Positions 1 to 8,787 of a DNA stretch of 64,000 nt are shown in pieces. The position numbers were made by a program, and so were the translations under genes. The notes beneath the pieces were generated by a model, which saw only the letters and a program-made list of their open reading frames with translations, searched no databases and was not told where the DNA came from. Within the stretch, counting starts at the first letter, position 1. Each line of letters begins with the position of its first letter. The stretch lies in contig NZ_CP087184.1 of assembly GCF_024749045.1 (NCBI RefSeq), positions 4,898,001-4,962,000 of the forward strand, written 5' to 3'. Origin of the DNA: Pseudomonas sp. B21-028 (lineage in GTDB: Bacteria > Pseudomonadota > Gammaproteobacteria > Pseudomonadales > Pseudomonadaceae).

Positions 1-40
1 ATGCTTGCGGCATACTCGGGTTTCTGGAGACCCGTAAAGC

Positions 41-535
41 ATGCTCGAGCAACTCAATACCCGCGTCGAAGAGTGTTACCAACAAGCCGAATCCTTTTTC
101 AAACGTCCTTTCAAACGCCCGGTGGTCAGCTTCAAATTGCGTGGCCAGAAAGCCGGTGTGGCGCATTTGCACGAGAATTTGCTGCGCTTCAATCCGCAGC
201 TATACCGGGAAAATGCCGAAGATTTCCTCAAGCAGACCGTCGCCCACGAAGTCGCGCACCTGATCGCCCATCAGTTGTTTGGCGAACGCATCCAGCCCCA
301 TGGCGAAGAGTGGCAACTGATCATGCGTGGCGTGTACGAACTGCCTCCCAACCGCTGCCACACCTACGAAATCAAACGCCGCAGCGTCACCCGCTACATC
401 TACAAATGCCCCTGCGAAGGCAGCGACTTCCCGTTCTCGGCCCAACGTCACAGCCTGGTGCGCCAGGGGCGGCGGTATCTGTGCCGCAGCTGTCGCGGGA
501 CGTTGGTGTTCAGCGGGGAGACGCGGGTGGAGTAG
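41..535 (+). CDS. sprT: SprT-family zinc metalloprotease-like protein
   Basis: A 164-aa cytosolic protein of the SprT/Spartan-like family. The zinc metalloprotease signature HEVAH lies at residues 69-73 and a candidate third ligand, His87, sits in a PHGEEW context. The C-terminal third carries two Cys pairs (CPC near 121 and CRSC near 148) forming the zinc ribbon typical of SprT. Length matches bacterial SprT (about 160-165 aa). The ATG at 41 follows a GGAG 11 nt upstream. The physiological substrate of bacterial SprT is not settled. No operon partner is visible; a REP pair follows the gene. Confidence 0.93.
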   Translation: MLEQLNTRVEECYQQAESFFKRPFKRPVVSFKLRGQKAGVAHLHENLLRFNPQLYRENAEDFLKQTVAHEVAHLIAHQLFGERIQPHGEEWQLIMRGVYELPPNRCHTYEIKRRSVTRYIYKCPCEGSDFPFSAQRHSLVRQGRRYLCRSCRGTLVFSGETRVE

Positions 536-557
536 CGGGATTTGTGGTGCCTGGGCC

Positions 558-643
558 GGCCTCATCGCGAGCAGGCTCGCTCCCACATTGGATCTGTGAG
601 CGCTACAAAACCCTGTGGGAGCGAGCCTGCTCGCGATGAGGCC
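558..643. repeat. REP pair (REPIN-like), class A
   Basis: Two nearly perfect inverted 30-nt copies (558-587 and 614-643) of the element whose core reads CGAGCAGGCTCGCTCCCACA, separated by 26 nt. This is a REP doublet as found in the P. fluorescens group, between two convergent genes. Confidence 0.85.
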
Positions 644-653
644 CACAAAAACA

Positions 654-1835
654 CTACACAACCACCCCGGCACCCCGCAGCTGGGCAATCTGCTCAGCAC
701 TGAACCCCACCTCCCCCAGCACCTGATCCGTATGCGCCCCCAGTCCTGCACCAATATGCCGAGACTCGGGCAAGCCTTCCGAGAACTTCAACGGACAAGC
801 GATCTGCGCCTGACTCGAGCCATCGCCGCGAGGCACCTGGGTGACCACTTTCCTGGCCTGCAACTGCGGATGCCCGAGAGCTTCCTCCAGGCCCAGCACC
901 GGTTCGACGCAGGCATCGATCTCGGTAAACAACCGGCAAAGTTCGGTGAAGTCATGCTTCTCGAATTCGGCCTGGAGCGCCTGCTTGAGCATGTGTTGTC
1001 GCTCGGGCTCGGGTGACAGCCCATGAACGGCCAGTTCCGGCCGGCCCAGGGCCTCACACAACGCTTGCATGAAAGCCGGCTCCAGGCTGCCCACCGACAT
1101 CCAGCGACCATCCCGGGTGCGGTAATAGTCATAGAAGCTACCGCCATTGAGCAGGTGCTTTTCCCTGCCGGGCTCGACCCCGCTGGCCAGGTAGCCGGCA
1201 CCCGCCAGTGCGTTCAGGCTGAATACACAATCGGCCATGCTCACATCCAGGTATTGGCCCTGCCCGCTCTGCTGGCGGGCAATCACCGCCGCCAACAATC
1301 CGATCACCCCATGCAGCGACCCGCCAGCGATGTCCGCCGCCTGAATCCCCAGCGGCAACGGGCCGCTGGCGGCACGCCCGGTCTGGCTGGCCAGGCCTGT
1401 CAGGGCCAGGTAGTTGATGTCATGTCCGGCGCGGTCCTTGTAGGGGCCCGTCTGGCCGTAGCCGGTAATCGACACGTAGATGAGCCGGGGATTGATCGCC
1501 TTCAACGCCTCATACCCGAGCCCCAATCGCTCCATTACCCCGGGACGGAACTGTTCCAGCAGAATGTCGTACTCGCCCAGCAACCGCTTGATCACCTCCA
1601 GCGCCTCCGGCTGCTTGAGGTCCAGGGCCAGGCTGCGCTTGTTGCGATTGAGGTAGGCATGGCTGGCGGAAACACCCCGGTCATGGGGCGGCAGGACGCG
1701 CAGCAGGTCCGGACGGGTCGGGGATTCGACGCGCAGCACCTCGGCCCCCATGTCCGCCAGTAGCAGCGAGGCGAACGGGCCGGGTAGCAGGGTCGAGAAA
1801 TCCAGAATCTTGAGCGATGCCAATGGGCCTTGCAT
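654..1835 (-). CDS. CaiB/BaiF family (class III) CoA-transferase / alpha-methylacyl-CoA racemase-like
   Basis: A 393-aa protein of the class III CoA-transferase family, which moves CoA between carboxylic acids or racemises 2-methylacyl-CoA. The N-terminus (ILDFSTLLPGPFASLLLADMGAEVLRVE) is the family's nucleotide/CoA-binding segment, followed by LNRNKRSLALDLK and a GQTGPYKDRAGHDINYLA block, in which the Asp of GHD is the usual catalytic position. The ATG at 1835 has a GGAG 8 nt upstream; the longer frame starting at 1862 lacks a good ribosome site. It stands alone, so whether it is a racemase (Mcr-like) or a CoA-transferase cannot be decided from context. Confidence 0.87.
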   Translation of the reverse strand: MQGPLASLKILDFSTLLPGPFASLLLADMGAEVLRVESPTRPDLLRVLPPHDRGVSASHAYLNRNKRSLALDLKQPEALEVIKRLLGEYDILLEQFRPGVMERLGLGYEALKAINPRLIYVSITGYGQTGPYKDRAGHDINYLALTGLASQTGRAASGPLPLGIQAADIAGGSLHGVIGLLAAVIARQQSGQGQYLDVSMADCVFSLNALAGAGYLASGVEPGREKHLLNGGSFYDYYRTRDGRWMSVGSLEPAFMQALCEALGRPELAVHGLSPEPERQHMLKQALQAEFEKHDFTELCRLFTEIDACVEPVLGLEEALGHPQLQARKVVTQVPRGDGSSQAQIACPLKFSEGLPESRHIGAGLGAHTDQVLGEVGFSAEQIAQLRGAGVVV

Positions 1836-1946
1836 GGAGGGTCTCCGCTGGATGATAAGCAAAGACTAGGCAGGCGCTGGCGGTAGGGCAATTACCGCGG
1901 GTGTCGTTTGGGATGACCGATGCGCTCAAGACTTGCGCACCTCTGT

Positions 1947-2020
1947 TGTGGCGAGGGGATTTAGCGAGACGTCGCAACCCAGCGGGGCGGTGCGACGTCT
2001 CGCTAAATCCCCTCGCCACA
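1947..2020. repeat. REP pair (REPIN-like), class B
   Basis: Long inverted repeat: TGTGGCGAGGGGATTTAGCG at 1947 is matched in reverse complement ending at 2020, with further pairing of the inner GACGTCGCA. This is the second REP class of the window (core GTGGCGAGGGGATTTA). Confidence 0.8.
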
Positions 2021-2052
2021 GGAACTTCGCCACCCCTTGGAAAGTGCCCATG

Positions 2053-2078
2053 AAAAAACCCGCCGAAGCGGGCTTTTC
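2053..2078 (-). terminator. Rho-independent terminator of dctA
   Basis: The stem pairs CCCGC with GCGGG (AGCCCGC/GCGGGTT on the minus strand) around a TTCG-type loop and ends in a T run on the minus strand, 15 nt beyond the dctA stop. Confidence 0.85.
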
Positions 2079-2093
2079 ATTGCTGTCTGAAGA

Positions 2094-3446
2094 TTACCTC
2101 GCGACACCTGGCGCAGAGGTTTCAGCCGCCGCAATTTGCGCGGCTGCGATCTGCTCGTCGTCTTCACGGACATCGGAGATGCCGCGACCGCCGGAAGCCA
2201 GTTCGGTCTGCAACTGGTCTTCATCCAGTTCCTTGACCCACTTGGCAACCACGATGGTGGCGACAGCGTTGCCCACCAGGTTGGTCAGGGCGCGGGCTTC
2301 GGACATGAAGCGGTCGATACCCAGGATCAGCGCCAGGCCGGCGACTGGCAAGGTGCCCACGGCCGACAGGGTGGCCGCCAGTACGATGAAGCCGCTACCG
2401 GTCACGCCAGCAGCCCCTTTGGAGGACAGCAACAGCACGGCCAGCAGGGTGATCTGGTGAGTCAGGTCCATCGGGGTGTCGGTGGCCTGGGCGATGAACA
2501 CCGCAGCCATGGTCAGGTAGATCGAAGTACCGTCGAGGTTGAACGAGTAGCCTGTCGGGATGACCAGGCCTACGACCGACTTCTTGGCACCCAGGCGTTC
2601 CATCTTGATCAACATGCGTGGCAAGGCCGATTCCGACGAGGAAGTACCCAACACAATCAGCAGCTCTTCACGGATGTAGCGGACCAGCTTGATGACGCTG
2701 AAACCGTGAGCGCGGCAGATGGCGCCCAGCACCACCAGCACGAACACGACGCAGGTGATGTAGAAGCAGATCATCAGCTGGCCCAGTTGCACCAGCGAAC
2801 CGACACCGTAGGCGCCGATGGTGAACGCCATGGCACCGAACGCACCCAGGGGGGCCAGCTTCATGATCATGTTGATGATGATGAACATCACGTGGGCGAA
2901 GCGGTCGATGAAGTCCAGCACCGGCTTGCCATAGGCACCCAGGCGATGCAGGGCGAAACCGAAGATCACCGAGAACATCAGCACTTGCAGGATATCGCCG
3001 TTGGCGAACGCGCCGACGATGGTGTTCGGGATCACGTTGAGGATGAAGGCGATGATGCTCTGGTCTTTACCAGCCGAAATGAAACCGGCGATCTTGCTGG
3101 TGTCCAGGGTTGTCACGTCGATGTGCATGCCGCTGCCCGGCTGCACGACGTTGACCACGACCAGGCCGATCAACAGGGCGATGGTAGAGACGATTTCGAA
3201 GTACAGCAGCGCGTAGCCGCCGGTCTTGCCGACCGACTTCATGTTCTGCATGCCGGCGATGCCGCTGACAACGGTGCAGAAGATGATTGGGGCGATGACC
3301 ATTTTGATCAGTTTGATGAATCCGTCACCGAACGGCTTGAGGGCCACACCGGTCTGTGGATAGAAGTGGCCGAGCAAAATACCGATGGCAATGGCAACGA
3401 TCACCTGGAAATACAGGGATTTGTACAGGGGCTGACGAGTCGTCAT
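2094..3446 (-). CDS. dctA: C4-dicarboxylate:cation symporter DctA (DAACS family)
   Basis: A 450-aa inner-membrane sodium/proton-coupled transporter for succinate, fumarate and malate. Eight or so hydrophobic segments begin with [19 protein letters not shown]; the family signatures are visible: the serine-rich hairpin [12 protein letters not shown], the [12 protein letters not shown] motif and the [19 protein letters not shown] hairpin. Length is typical. It is divergent from an AraC-type regulator 334 nt away and ends at a strong terminator. RpoN/DctD control is usual in Pseudomonas, but I could not find a correctly spaced -24/-12 promoter upstream here. GltP-type glutamate specificity is a less likely alternative. 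Confidence 0.93.
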   Translation of the reverse strand: MTTRQPLYKSLYFQVIVAIAIGILLGHFYPQTGVALKPFGDGFIKLIKMVIAPIIFCTVVSGIAGMQNMKSVGKTGGYALLYFEIVSTIALLIGLVVVNVVQPGSGMHIDVTTLDTSKIAGFISAGKDQSIIAFILNVIPNTIVGAFANGDILQVLMFSVIFGFALHRLGAYGKPVLDFIDRFAHVMFIIINMIMKLAPLGAFGAMAFTIGAYGVGSLVQLGQLMICFYITCVVFVLVVLGAICRAHGFSVIKLVRYIREELLIVLGTSSSESALPRMLIKMERLGAKKSVVGLVIPTGYSFNLDGTSIYLTMAAVFIAQATDTPMDLTHQITLLAVLLLSSKGAAGVTGSGFIVLAATLSAVGTLPVAGLALILGIDRFMSEARALTNLVGNAVATIVVAKWVKELDEDQLQTELASGGRGISDVREDDEQIAAAQIAAAETSAPGVAR

Positions 3447-3670
3447 GGCAAACCTTCCTCAAGCGTCCCGTGTGACAACATCCATCTGTCGTCCACGGCA
3501 CCTCAACTTTGCGAACCCTCCTGCACTGGAGGGATTTGTTTTGTCGGCTGCACAGGGGCAGACCTACGTGGTGCATCGCAAAGCCCATGCCATTTCCGAG
3601 AAAAGCCCTACAGCCGCCATGGTAGACAGGCTTGGCGATTAGACTCGGGTTAAACGAACGTGTATGAGAT

Positions 3671-3725
3671 GGCGGATATCCGCCAACAGGCCGATTCCTG
3701 TTCCGGGATTTGGCGGATATCCGCC
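3671..3725. promoter_or_regulatory. Two identical perfect 14-bp palindromes, probable operator upstream of the AraC-type gene
   Basis: GGCGGATATCCGCC occurs at 3671-3684 and again at 3712-3725, exactly 41 bp apart (about four helical turns), ending 55 nt before the AraC-family start codon. Same-face placement suggests a cooperatively bound operator, probably autoregulatory. The rest of the dctA-araC gap holds a hairpin (CCCTCC/GGAGGG at about 3514-3531) and no other clear signal. Confidence 0.7.
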
Positions 3726-3780
3726 TTGTCGCAATGGATTGCCCTGCTACCATCGGCCGCTTATCAAACGGATTGATGCC

Positions 3781-4779
3781 ATGCGCCAACGCACAATTGC
3801 CAGTCACTTCGCCCGCGCAGCCCTGGGCGGCGCCCGTCGGCAGGGGTTCGACTACCTTCCCTTGCTGCAACAGCTGGGCATCAGCCCCGAGTTGTTGGAC
3901 GAGCCGCGCGCGCGTATCGCACCGGAGCAGTTCGCCCGCCTGCTGCAGTCGCTGTGGCTGGCGCTGGGTGATGAATACCTTGGATTCGGCAACGCTCCGA
4001 GCAAACCCGGGACGTTCGCCATGATGTGCCATACGCTGATCCATTGCCGGACCCTGGGCAAGGCGCTCCAACGTGGCCTGTTGTTCTATCGTCTGTTCCC
4101 CGACGCCCCGGACCTGACACTGGTGACCGAAGGCGAACGGGTGCGCCTGGTACTGGACGATTCGGCCTTGTGGGACCCGGATCATTTCCTCGCCGAGAGC
4201 CTGCTGGTGGTCTGGCATCGCCTTGCCAGTTGGCTGATCGGCCAACGAATCACCCTGGAGCAGGCAAGTTTCAGTTATGCCAGGCCCGTCCATGGCGCCG
4301 AGTACGATTTGCTGTTCCCCTGCCCGCTGGCGTTCGAGGCGCAGCACAGCGGCCTGTTGTTCCACAGCCGCTACCTGGACATGCCGTTGCTTCAGGACGA
4401 ACGGACTCTCAAGCGGTTTCTCGAGCACTCCCCCGCCGATCTGCTCTCGCGCCCGGACGATGGCCACAGCCTGAGCAGCCAGTTGCGCCGGTTGCTCGGC
4501 CGCGATACCGCACGCTGGCCGGACCTGGAGGCTGCCGCCAGTCACCTGCACCTCAGCCCCCAGACCCTGCGCCGCCATCTGCGAGAGGAAGGCACCAGCT
4601 TCCAGGAACTCAAGGATCACCTGCGGCGGGATATCGCCATCTACCACCTGGGACGCGCGGACCTGTCGTTGCAGCAGATCGCCGAGCAGTTGGGGTTCTC
4701 GGAGCCGTCGGCGTTTCACCGGGCGTTCAAGAAGTGGACGGGGCTGACGCCGGGGGCTTACCGGGACCAGGAGAATTGA
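3781..4779 (+). CDS. AraC-family transcriptional regulator (arabinose-binding-like N-terminal domain)
   Basis: A 332-aa regulator. The N-terminal two thirds (LLQQLGISPELLDEPRARIAPEQFARLLQSLW...) resembles the 'Arabinose_bd' ligand domain of OruR/ArgR/VirF-like AraC proteins. The C-terminal 100 residues contain the two helix-turn-helices, the second ending in the signature LGFSEPSAFHRAFKKWTGLTPGAYR. Start chosen at 3781, because the frame upstream of it overlaps the palindromic operator. It is divergent from dctA, but its target and ligand are unknown. Confidence 0.9.
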   Translation: MRQRTIASHFARAALGGARRQGFDYLPLLQQLGISPELLDEPRARIAPEQFARLLQSLWLALGDEYLGFGNAPSKPGTFAMMCHTLIHCRTLGKALQRGLLFYRLFPDAPDLTLVTEGERVRLVLDDSALWDPDHFLAESLLVVWHRLASWLIGQRITLEQASFSYARPVHGAEYDLLFPCPLAFEAQHSGLLFHSRYLDMPLLQDERTLKRFLEHSPADLLSRPDDGHSLSSQLRRLLGRDTARWPDLEAAASHLHLSPQTLRRHLREEGTSFQELKDHLRRDIAIYHLGRADLSLQQIAEQLGFSEPSAFHRAFKKWTGLTPGAYRDQEN

Positions 4780-4801
4780 GGGAAGGGTTTGGTGTTTACC
4801 C

Positions 4802-4871
4802 CTGTGGGAGCAAGGCTTGCCCGCGATGACAATCTCGAGGACGCCATCGCGGGCAAGCCTTGCTCCCACAG
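4802..4871. repeat. REP pair (REPIN-like), class A variant
   Basis: Inverted copies of CTGTGGGAGCAAGGCTTGCC (from 4802) and its complement (to 4871) around a 20-nt centre, between the convergent araC-type gene and phoQ. Confidence 0.85.
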
Positions 4872-4907
4872 GGTTCATGCAGGTTCAAGCCACAGGTTCG
4901 CCTCCAG

Positions 4908-6254
4908 TCAAACCACCGGAAAAAGCACCCGGAACGCCGCGCCGCCCAGCTCCGAGTCCCCCAAGGTCAAGCACGCGCCATAGCTCTCGATGATGTCCTT
5001 GACCACCGCCAGGCCAATTCCCTGCCCCGGATGCTGGCGATCCAGCCGCTCGCCGCGCTGGAGAATCCGCGCACGCTGGTCCGGCGGCACGCCCGGGCCG
5101 TCATCCCCGACACACAACTCGATGCCGCCAAGGGTCTGGTGCACGCTGACGAGCACTTCGCCCAGGCACAGTCGATAGGCGTTTTCCAACAGGTTGCCGA
5201 GCATCTCCAGCAAAGCGCCCTGCTCGATCGGCACGTGGCAGTGCTCCGGCAGGTCGAAACGAACATTGACCCGTTTGTCGCGGTAGACCTTGTCCAGGGT
5301 GTCGCACAGGCTTTGCAGCACCGGCCGCAGGCGCACCTGATGGCGCACCAGCCCACTCTTGCGCAAACTGGCGCGCTGCAACTGGTAGCCGATCTGCTGG
5401 CTCATGCGCTCGATCTGGGTTTGCAGCACCCAGGCCTGCCCACGGTCTTCGGGGCGCCGGGCCATGTCTTCGCTGACCCCCTGCAACACCGCCAACGGCG
5501 TCTTCAGGCTGTGGGCCAGGTCGTCGAGGGAGTCTCGATAGCGGCTGCGCTGCTCCCGCTCGCTGTACAACAGCCGGTTGAGGGAGCCGGTCAGGCGCAG
5601 CAGTTCCCGGGGATGCTCGGTACTGAGGCTCTCCCGGGTGCCGCCTTCGATTTCATCCAGTTCCTGGCTCAGGCGGCGCAACGCCCGCAGCCCCCAGGTC
5701 AGACCGATCCACAACAGTGCCAGCAACACCGCCAGCGCCGCGCCGAAACCCAGGTAGAGCTTGTCCCGCAGGCCCTGCAAGGTCACTTCGTAATCGCGCA
5801 CCGGCTGCAAGGTGACGACGCTGAACGCCGCGTTCTGGCCGGCGAGCAGCTTGATCTCGACGTCATAGACAAAGAACTCCTCGCCGCTCTGCTCACGGAT
5901 GCGGGCAAACTCGTTGCCCTGGCCGTCATAGCGAGGCGTGTAGTTGATATTTTCATCCCGGGTCGCCTTCGACCGCCAGACCAGCCGCCCGTCGCGATCA
6001 TAGATGTAGCCCAGCAGACGGGCGTCGGCGAGATTGAAACGCTCGTCGGGCAACTGTGCCGGCATCTTCAGGCGATTGTTTTCCACCCGGGCGGCGGAAA
6101 TCAGCGTGGTCACGTCCGAGGCCAGGCGTTGCTGGATGGATTCCTGCAACGCCAGACTGAACGCGCCTTGCATGGCGGGCAGCAGCGCCAGCATGAACAA
6201 GACTGCCAGGATCGTGGCGGCCAGCATCAACCGCAACCGCAGGGAACGAATCAC
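4908..6254 (-). CDS. phoQ: Sensor histidine kinase PhoQ
   Basis: A 448-aa membrane sensor kinase of the PhoPQ system responding to low Mg2+, cationic peptides and acid. TM1 is at about 8-30, then a periplasmic sensor domain, TM2 at about 163-188, a HAMP-like region, the H-box DLAHSLKTPLAVLQG, an N-box (LLENAYRLC) and the G-boxes DDGPGVPP and GQGIGLAVV. The start codon overlaps the phoP stop (ATGA), indicating translational coupling. Identity follows from the oprH-phoP-phoQ order as well as the domain layout. Confidence 0.92.
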   Translation of the reverse strand: MIRSLRLRLMLAATILAVLFMLALLPAMQGAFSLALQESIQQRLASDVTTLISAARVENNRLKMPAQLPDERFNLADARLLGYIYDRDGRLVWRSKATRDENINYTPRYDGQGNEFARIREQSGEEFFVYDVEIKLLAGQNAAFSVVTLQPVRDYEVTLQGLRDKLYLGFGAALAVLLALLWIGLTWGLRALRRLSQELDEIEGGTRESLSTEHPRELLRLTGSLNRLLYSEREQRSRYRDSLDDLAHSLKTPLAVLQGVSEDMARRPEDRGQAWVLQTQIERMSQQIGYQLQRASLRKSGLVRHQVRLRPVLQSLCDTLDKVYRDKRVNVRFDLPEHCHVPIEQGALLEMLGNLLENAYRLCLGEVLVSVHQTLGGIELCVGDDGPGVPPDQRARILQRGERLDRQHPGQGIGLAVVKDIIESYGACLTLGDSELGGAAFRVLFPVV

Positions 6255-6928
6255 TGGCAGCGCTCGTTGAACAGGTAGCCCAGGCCGCGCACGGTGTCGA
6301 TCGGCTTGAAGCCGGCGGGGGCTTCGAGTTTGCGGCGCAGGCGCCCGACCAGGACTTCGATGACATTGGGGTCGCGCTCGTCGTCATCGGGATACAACTG
6401 TTCCATCAGGCGATCCTTGGCCACCACCTGCTGGTGATGACGCATCAGGTACTCGAGGATGCGGTATTCGTAGGCTGTCAGCGCCAGCGGCTCCTCGTCG
6501 AGGCAGGCTTGCTTGCGGTTGAGGTCCAACCGCAACGGGCCGGCGACGATGGTCGACTGGGTAAAACCGCTGGAGCGGCGCAACAGGGCATTCAGCCGGG
6601 CCTCCAGTTCCTCGAACTGGAACGGCTTGACCACATAGTCATCGGCCCCGGCGGCCAGGCCTTCGACCTTGTCCTGCCAGTTGCCACGGGCGGTAAGGAT
6701 CAGGATCGGAAAGGTCTTGTCCTGGGCACGCAGCCGGCGGATCAGTTCCAGGCCGCTGATCCCGGGCAAGCCAAGGTCGATCACCGCCAGGTCATGGTTG
6801 AATTCCGCGACCTGGTACAGGGCCTCTTCGGCATTGGCGACGGCCTGCACTACATGGCCGCTGTCGGTGAGACGGGTTTGCAGGTGATGGCGCAACAGCG
6901 CTTCGTCTTCGACGACCAGTAACTTCAT
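6251..6928 (-). CDS. phoP: Response regulator PhoP (OmpR family)
   Basis: A 225-aa regulator: receiver domain (MKLLVVEDEALLRHHL, phosphoacceptor Asp in AVIDLGLPG at about 51, Lys in VVKPFQ at about 101) and a C-terminal OmpR-type winged helix (LTAYEYRILEYL... DPNVIEVLVGRLRRKL). The ATG at 6928 follows AAAGG at a proper distance; the upstream in-frame ATG at 6976 would add an unrelated tail. It lies between oprH and phoQ and should bind the PhoP boxes in front of oprH. Confidence 0.94.
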   Translation of the reverse strand: MKLLVVEDEALLRHHLQTRLTDSGHVVQAVANAEEALYQVAEFNHDLAVIDLGLPGISGLELIRRLRAQDKTFPILILTARGNWQDKVEGLAAGADDYVVKPFQFEELEARLNALLRRSSGFTQSTIVAGPLRLDLNRKQACLDEEPLALTAYEYRILEYLMRHHQQVVAKDRLMEQLYPDDDERDPNVIEVLVGRLRRKLEAPAGFKPIDTVRGLGYLFNERCQ

Positions 6929-7000
6929 GGAGCCTTTCTCCAGGTGAATCAGACAATCCGGTGCTGTGCAGCGCAACGAAAGCCGCCGGATCGGCCCTGT

Positions 7001-7026
7001 GTGGGAGCGAGCAGACTCGCTCCCGC
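7001..7026. other. Hairpin in the oprH-phoP intergenic gap
   Basis: GTGGGAGCGAG and CTCGCTCCCGC pair around a 4-nt centre. It resembles a degenerate single REP element. No T run follows on the minus strand, so it may lower expression of phoPQ relative to oprH (mRNA stabiliser or processing site) rather than terminate. Inference only. Confidence 0.5.
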
Positions 7027-7036
7027 AAGGAACCGC

Positions 7037-7636
7037 TTAGAACGTGTAGTTGGCGGACAGGTAGGTCTGGGCACTGCCGGTCAGGTCCAGCGAACCCACC
7101 TTGTCGCCGCCGTGGGGGCTCATCTCGGTGCTGGCGTTGCTGCGCAGGTAACGGTAACCCAGTTCCACCGAGGTGTTCCGCGAAATTTGTTGCAGCACGC
7201 CGCCCTGCAGGCCCACCGCGTAGCCGATGTCGCTGTCGCGACTGAAACCTGGGGAGTCCTGGGTTACCTTGGTCAGGCCCGCCGTCGCACCGCCGAACAG
7301 TTTGGTGCTGCCAGTGACCGGGTAGAACAGGTCGTAGCTGCCCAGCAGGTTTTCCTGGCGCAGCTTGATGCCGTTATGGGTCCCCGAAACATTGTCATAG
7401 GTCGCATAGTAGCGGCCCTGGTCGTTCTGCTTGCCCAGGCGCAGGCCGTAGGTGGTGTCCTTGCCGATCACGCCGTCGGCGTTCGGATTGTTCAGCGCCT
7501 GGTCCAGGGCACTGGATTTCTTGACCTTGTCGCTGGTCTGGCCGAGGGTCAGGCTGGCGAAGTTATCATCGGCGTGGGCCAGGGCGCTGGCACCCAGCAC
7601 AGTGAAAGCCAGCAGCAGTTTCTTCATGTGTGTCAT
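7037..7636 (-). CDS. oprH: Outer-membrane protein OprH (H1), PhoP/low-Mg2+ regulated
   Basis: A 199-aa precursor with a signal peptide (MKKLLLAFTVLGASALAHA, cleavage after AHA) and a small eight-strand beta-barrel ending in an aromatic residue (YLSANYTF), as in OmpW/OmpX-sized barrels. OprH binds LPS and stabilises the outer membrane when Mg2+ is scarce. The AAGGA box 8 nt before the ATG at 7636 supports that start (giving MTHMKK) over the internal ATG at 7627. First gene of oprH-phoP-phoQ. Confidence 0.92.
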   Translation of the reverse strand: MTHMKKLLLAFTVLGASALAHADDNFASLTLGQTSDKVKKSSALDQALNNPNADGVIGKDTTYGLRLGKQNDQGRYYATYDNVSGTHNGIKLRQENLLGSYDLFYPVTGSTKLFGGATAGLTKVTQDSPGFSRDSDIGYAVGLQGGVLQQISRNTSVELGYRYLRSNASTEMSPHGGDKVGSLDLTGSAQTYLSANYTF

Positions 7637-7698
7637 GTTCAGATTCCTTTGAAACGTGGGTGGTGTGTGAAGTCGTGATCACGTTAACCAGCGGTTCC

Positions 7699-7736
7699 TG
7701 AACCCCCCTTGAACGTTCTCTGAACCTGCGCTGAAT
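7699..7736 (-). promoter_or_regulatory. Tandem PhoP boxes upstream of oprH
   Basis: On the minus strand the pentamer TTCA(G/A) context recurs four times with an exact 11-bp period: the plus-strand TGAAC/TGAAT motifs start at 7699, 7710, 7721 and 7732. PhoP boxes are direct repeats with an 11-bp period, and the site sits 63 bp upstream of the oprH start. The divergent hydrolase gene (start 7792) may share it. Confidence 0.8.
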
Positions 7737-7791
7737 GAATCGGCTAGAGTGTTCTGTCTAGAGCGAACCCATTCTTTCAAGGAGATTCCCC

Positions 7792-8583
7792 ATGCGCAGG
7801 TTGCTTGCTGTTGTACTTCTGGCCTTGAGCGGCGCGGGCCACGCTGCCGTCCAGACCCAGGAAATCCCCTACACCAGTGCCGACGGCACGAAACTGATCG
7901 GCTATTACGCCTATGACGATGCGATCAAGGGGCCGCGCCCGGGCGTGGTGGTGGTGCATGAATGGTGGGGGCTGAACGACTACGCCAAGCGCCGCGCCCG
8001 CGACCTCGCCGGCCTGGGCTACAGCGCCCTGGCCATCGACATGTACGGCGATGGCAAAAACACCGAGCACCCCACGGACGCCATGGCCTTCATGCAAGCG
8101 GCGCTCAAGGACAGCAAGGCCGCCAGCGGGCGATTCCAGGCCGGGCTCGACCTGTTGAAGAAACAACCCCAGACCGATCCGGACAAACTTGCCGCCATCG
8201 GCTACTGCTTCGGCGGCAAAGTGGTGCTGGATGCGGCTCGCCAGGGCGTTCCGCTGGCTGGCGTGGTGAGCTTCCACGGCGCCCTGGCGACCAACACTCC
8301 GGCCACGCCCGGCAGCGTCAAGGCGAAAATACTGATCGAGCATGGCGCGCTGGACAGCATGGTCACCGTGGATAACGTCACCGCACTCAAGAGCGAGATG
8401 GACAAGGCCGGCGCCGATTACAAGTTCGTCAGCCTGAAAGGCGCCAAGCACGGTTTCAGCAACCCCGATGCCGACCGCCTGAGCCACGGCGAACATGGCG
8501 GGCCGGACATCGGCTACAACAAGGCGGCCGATGAGCAGTCGTGGGCGGATATGCAGAAGTTCTTCAAGAAGATCTTTGGTTGA
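7792..8583 (+). CDS. Dienelactone hydrolase family protein, exported
   Basis: A 263-aa alpha/beta hydrolase with an N-terminal signal peptide (MRRLLAVVLLALSGAGHA). The family nucleophile is a cysteine in GYCFGG; the acid is probably in HGALDSM and the histidine in GAKHGFS near the C-terminus. The oxyanion region VVVVHEWWGLND is also typical. AAGGAG lies 7 nt before the ATG. It is divergent from oprH across the PhoP boxes. The natural substrate is unknown; most members of this periplasmic group are annotated only by family. Confidence 0.9.
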   Translation: MRRLLAVVLLALSGAGHAAVQTQEIPYTSADGTKLIGYYAYDDAIKGPRPGVVVVHEWWGLNDYAKRRARDLAGLGYSALAIDMYGDGKNTEHPTDAMAFMQAALKDSKAASGRFQAGLDLLKKQPQTDPDKLAAIGYCFGGKVVLDAARQGVPLAGVVSFHGALATNTPATPGSVKAKILIEHGALDSMVTVDNVTALKSEMDKAGADYKFVSLKGAKHGFSNPDADRLSHGEHGGPDIGYNKAADEQSWADMQKFFKKIFG

Positions 8584-8597
8584 TCACTGAAGCTATC

Positions 8598-8729
8598 TGT
8601 GGCGAGGGGATTCATCCCCGCTGGGCTGCGCAGCAGCCCCAAAACCTGCTGACTCGGTATGTCAGACAGATCGAGTGTTCTGGGATGGGGCTGCTTCGCA
8701 GCCCAGCGGGGATAAATCCCCTCGCCACA
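8598..8729. repeat. REP pair (REPIN-like), class B
   Basis: Outer arms TGTGGCGAGGGGATTCATCC (from 8598) and its near-complement ending at 8729, plus inner arms GGGCTGCGCAGCAGCCCC / GGGGCTGCTTCGCAGCCC. Confidence 0.85.
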
Positions 8730-8787
8730 ACAGTGTTCACAACTCCCCGGCATCACCCACTACCCAGCATCAAGCCAACCCGGCAAA

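Noticed and set aside
3447..3600. RpoN promoter for dctA
   Set aside because: GGCACC...TTTGC on the plus strand has wrong spacing and wrong orientation; no valid -24/-12 found on the minus strand.
2136..3653. 505-codon open frame antisense to dctA
   Set aside because: His/Asp/Gln-rich translation typical of an antisense shadow of a membrane gene.
4860..6278. 472-codon open frame antisense to phoQ
   Set aside because: Antisense shadow; phoQ has all kinase motifs and the coupled start.
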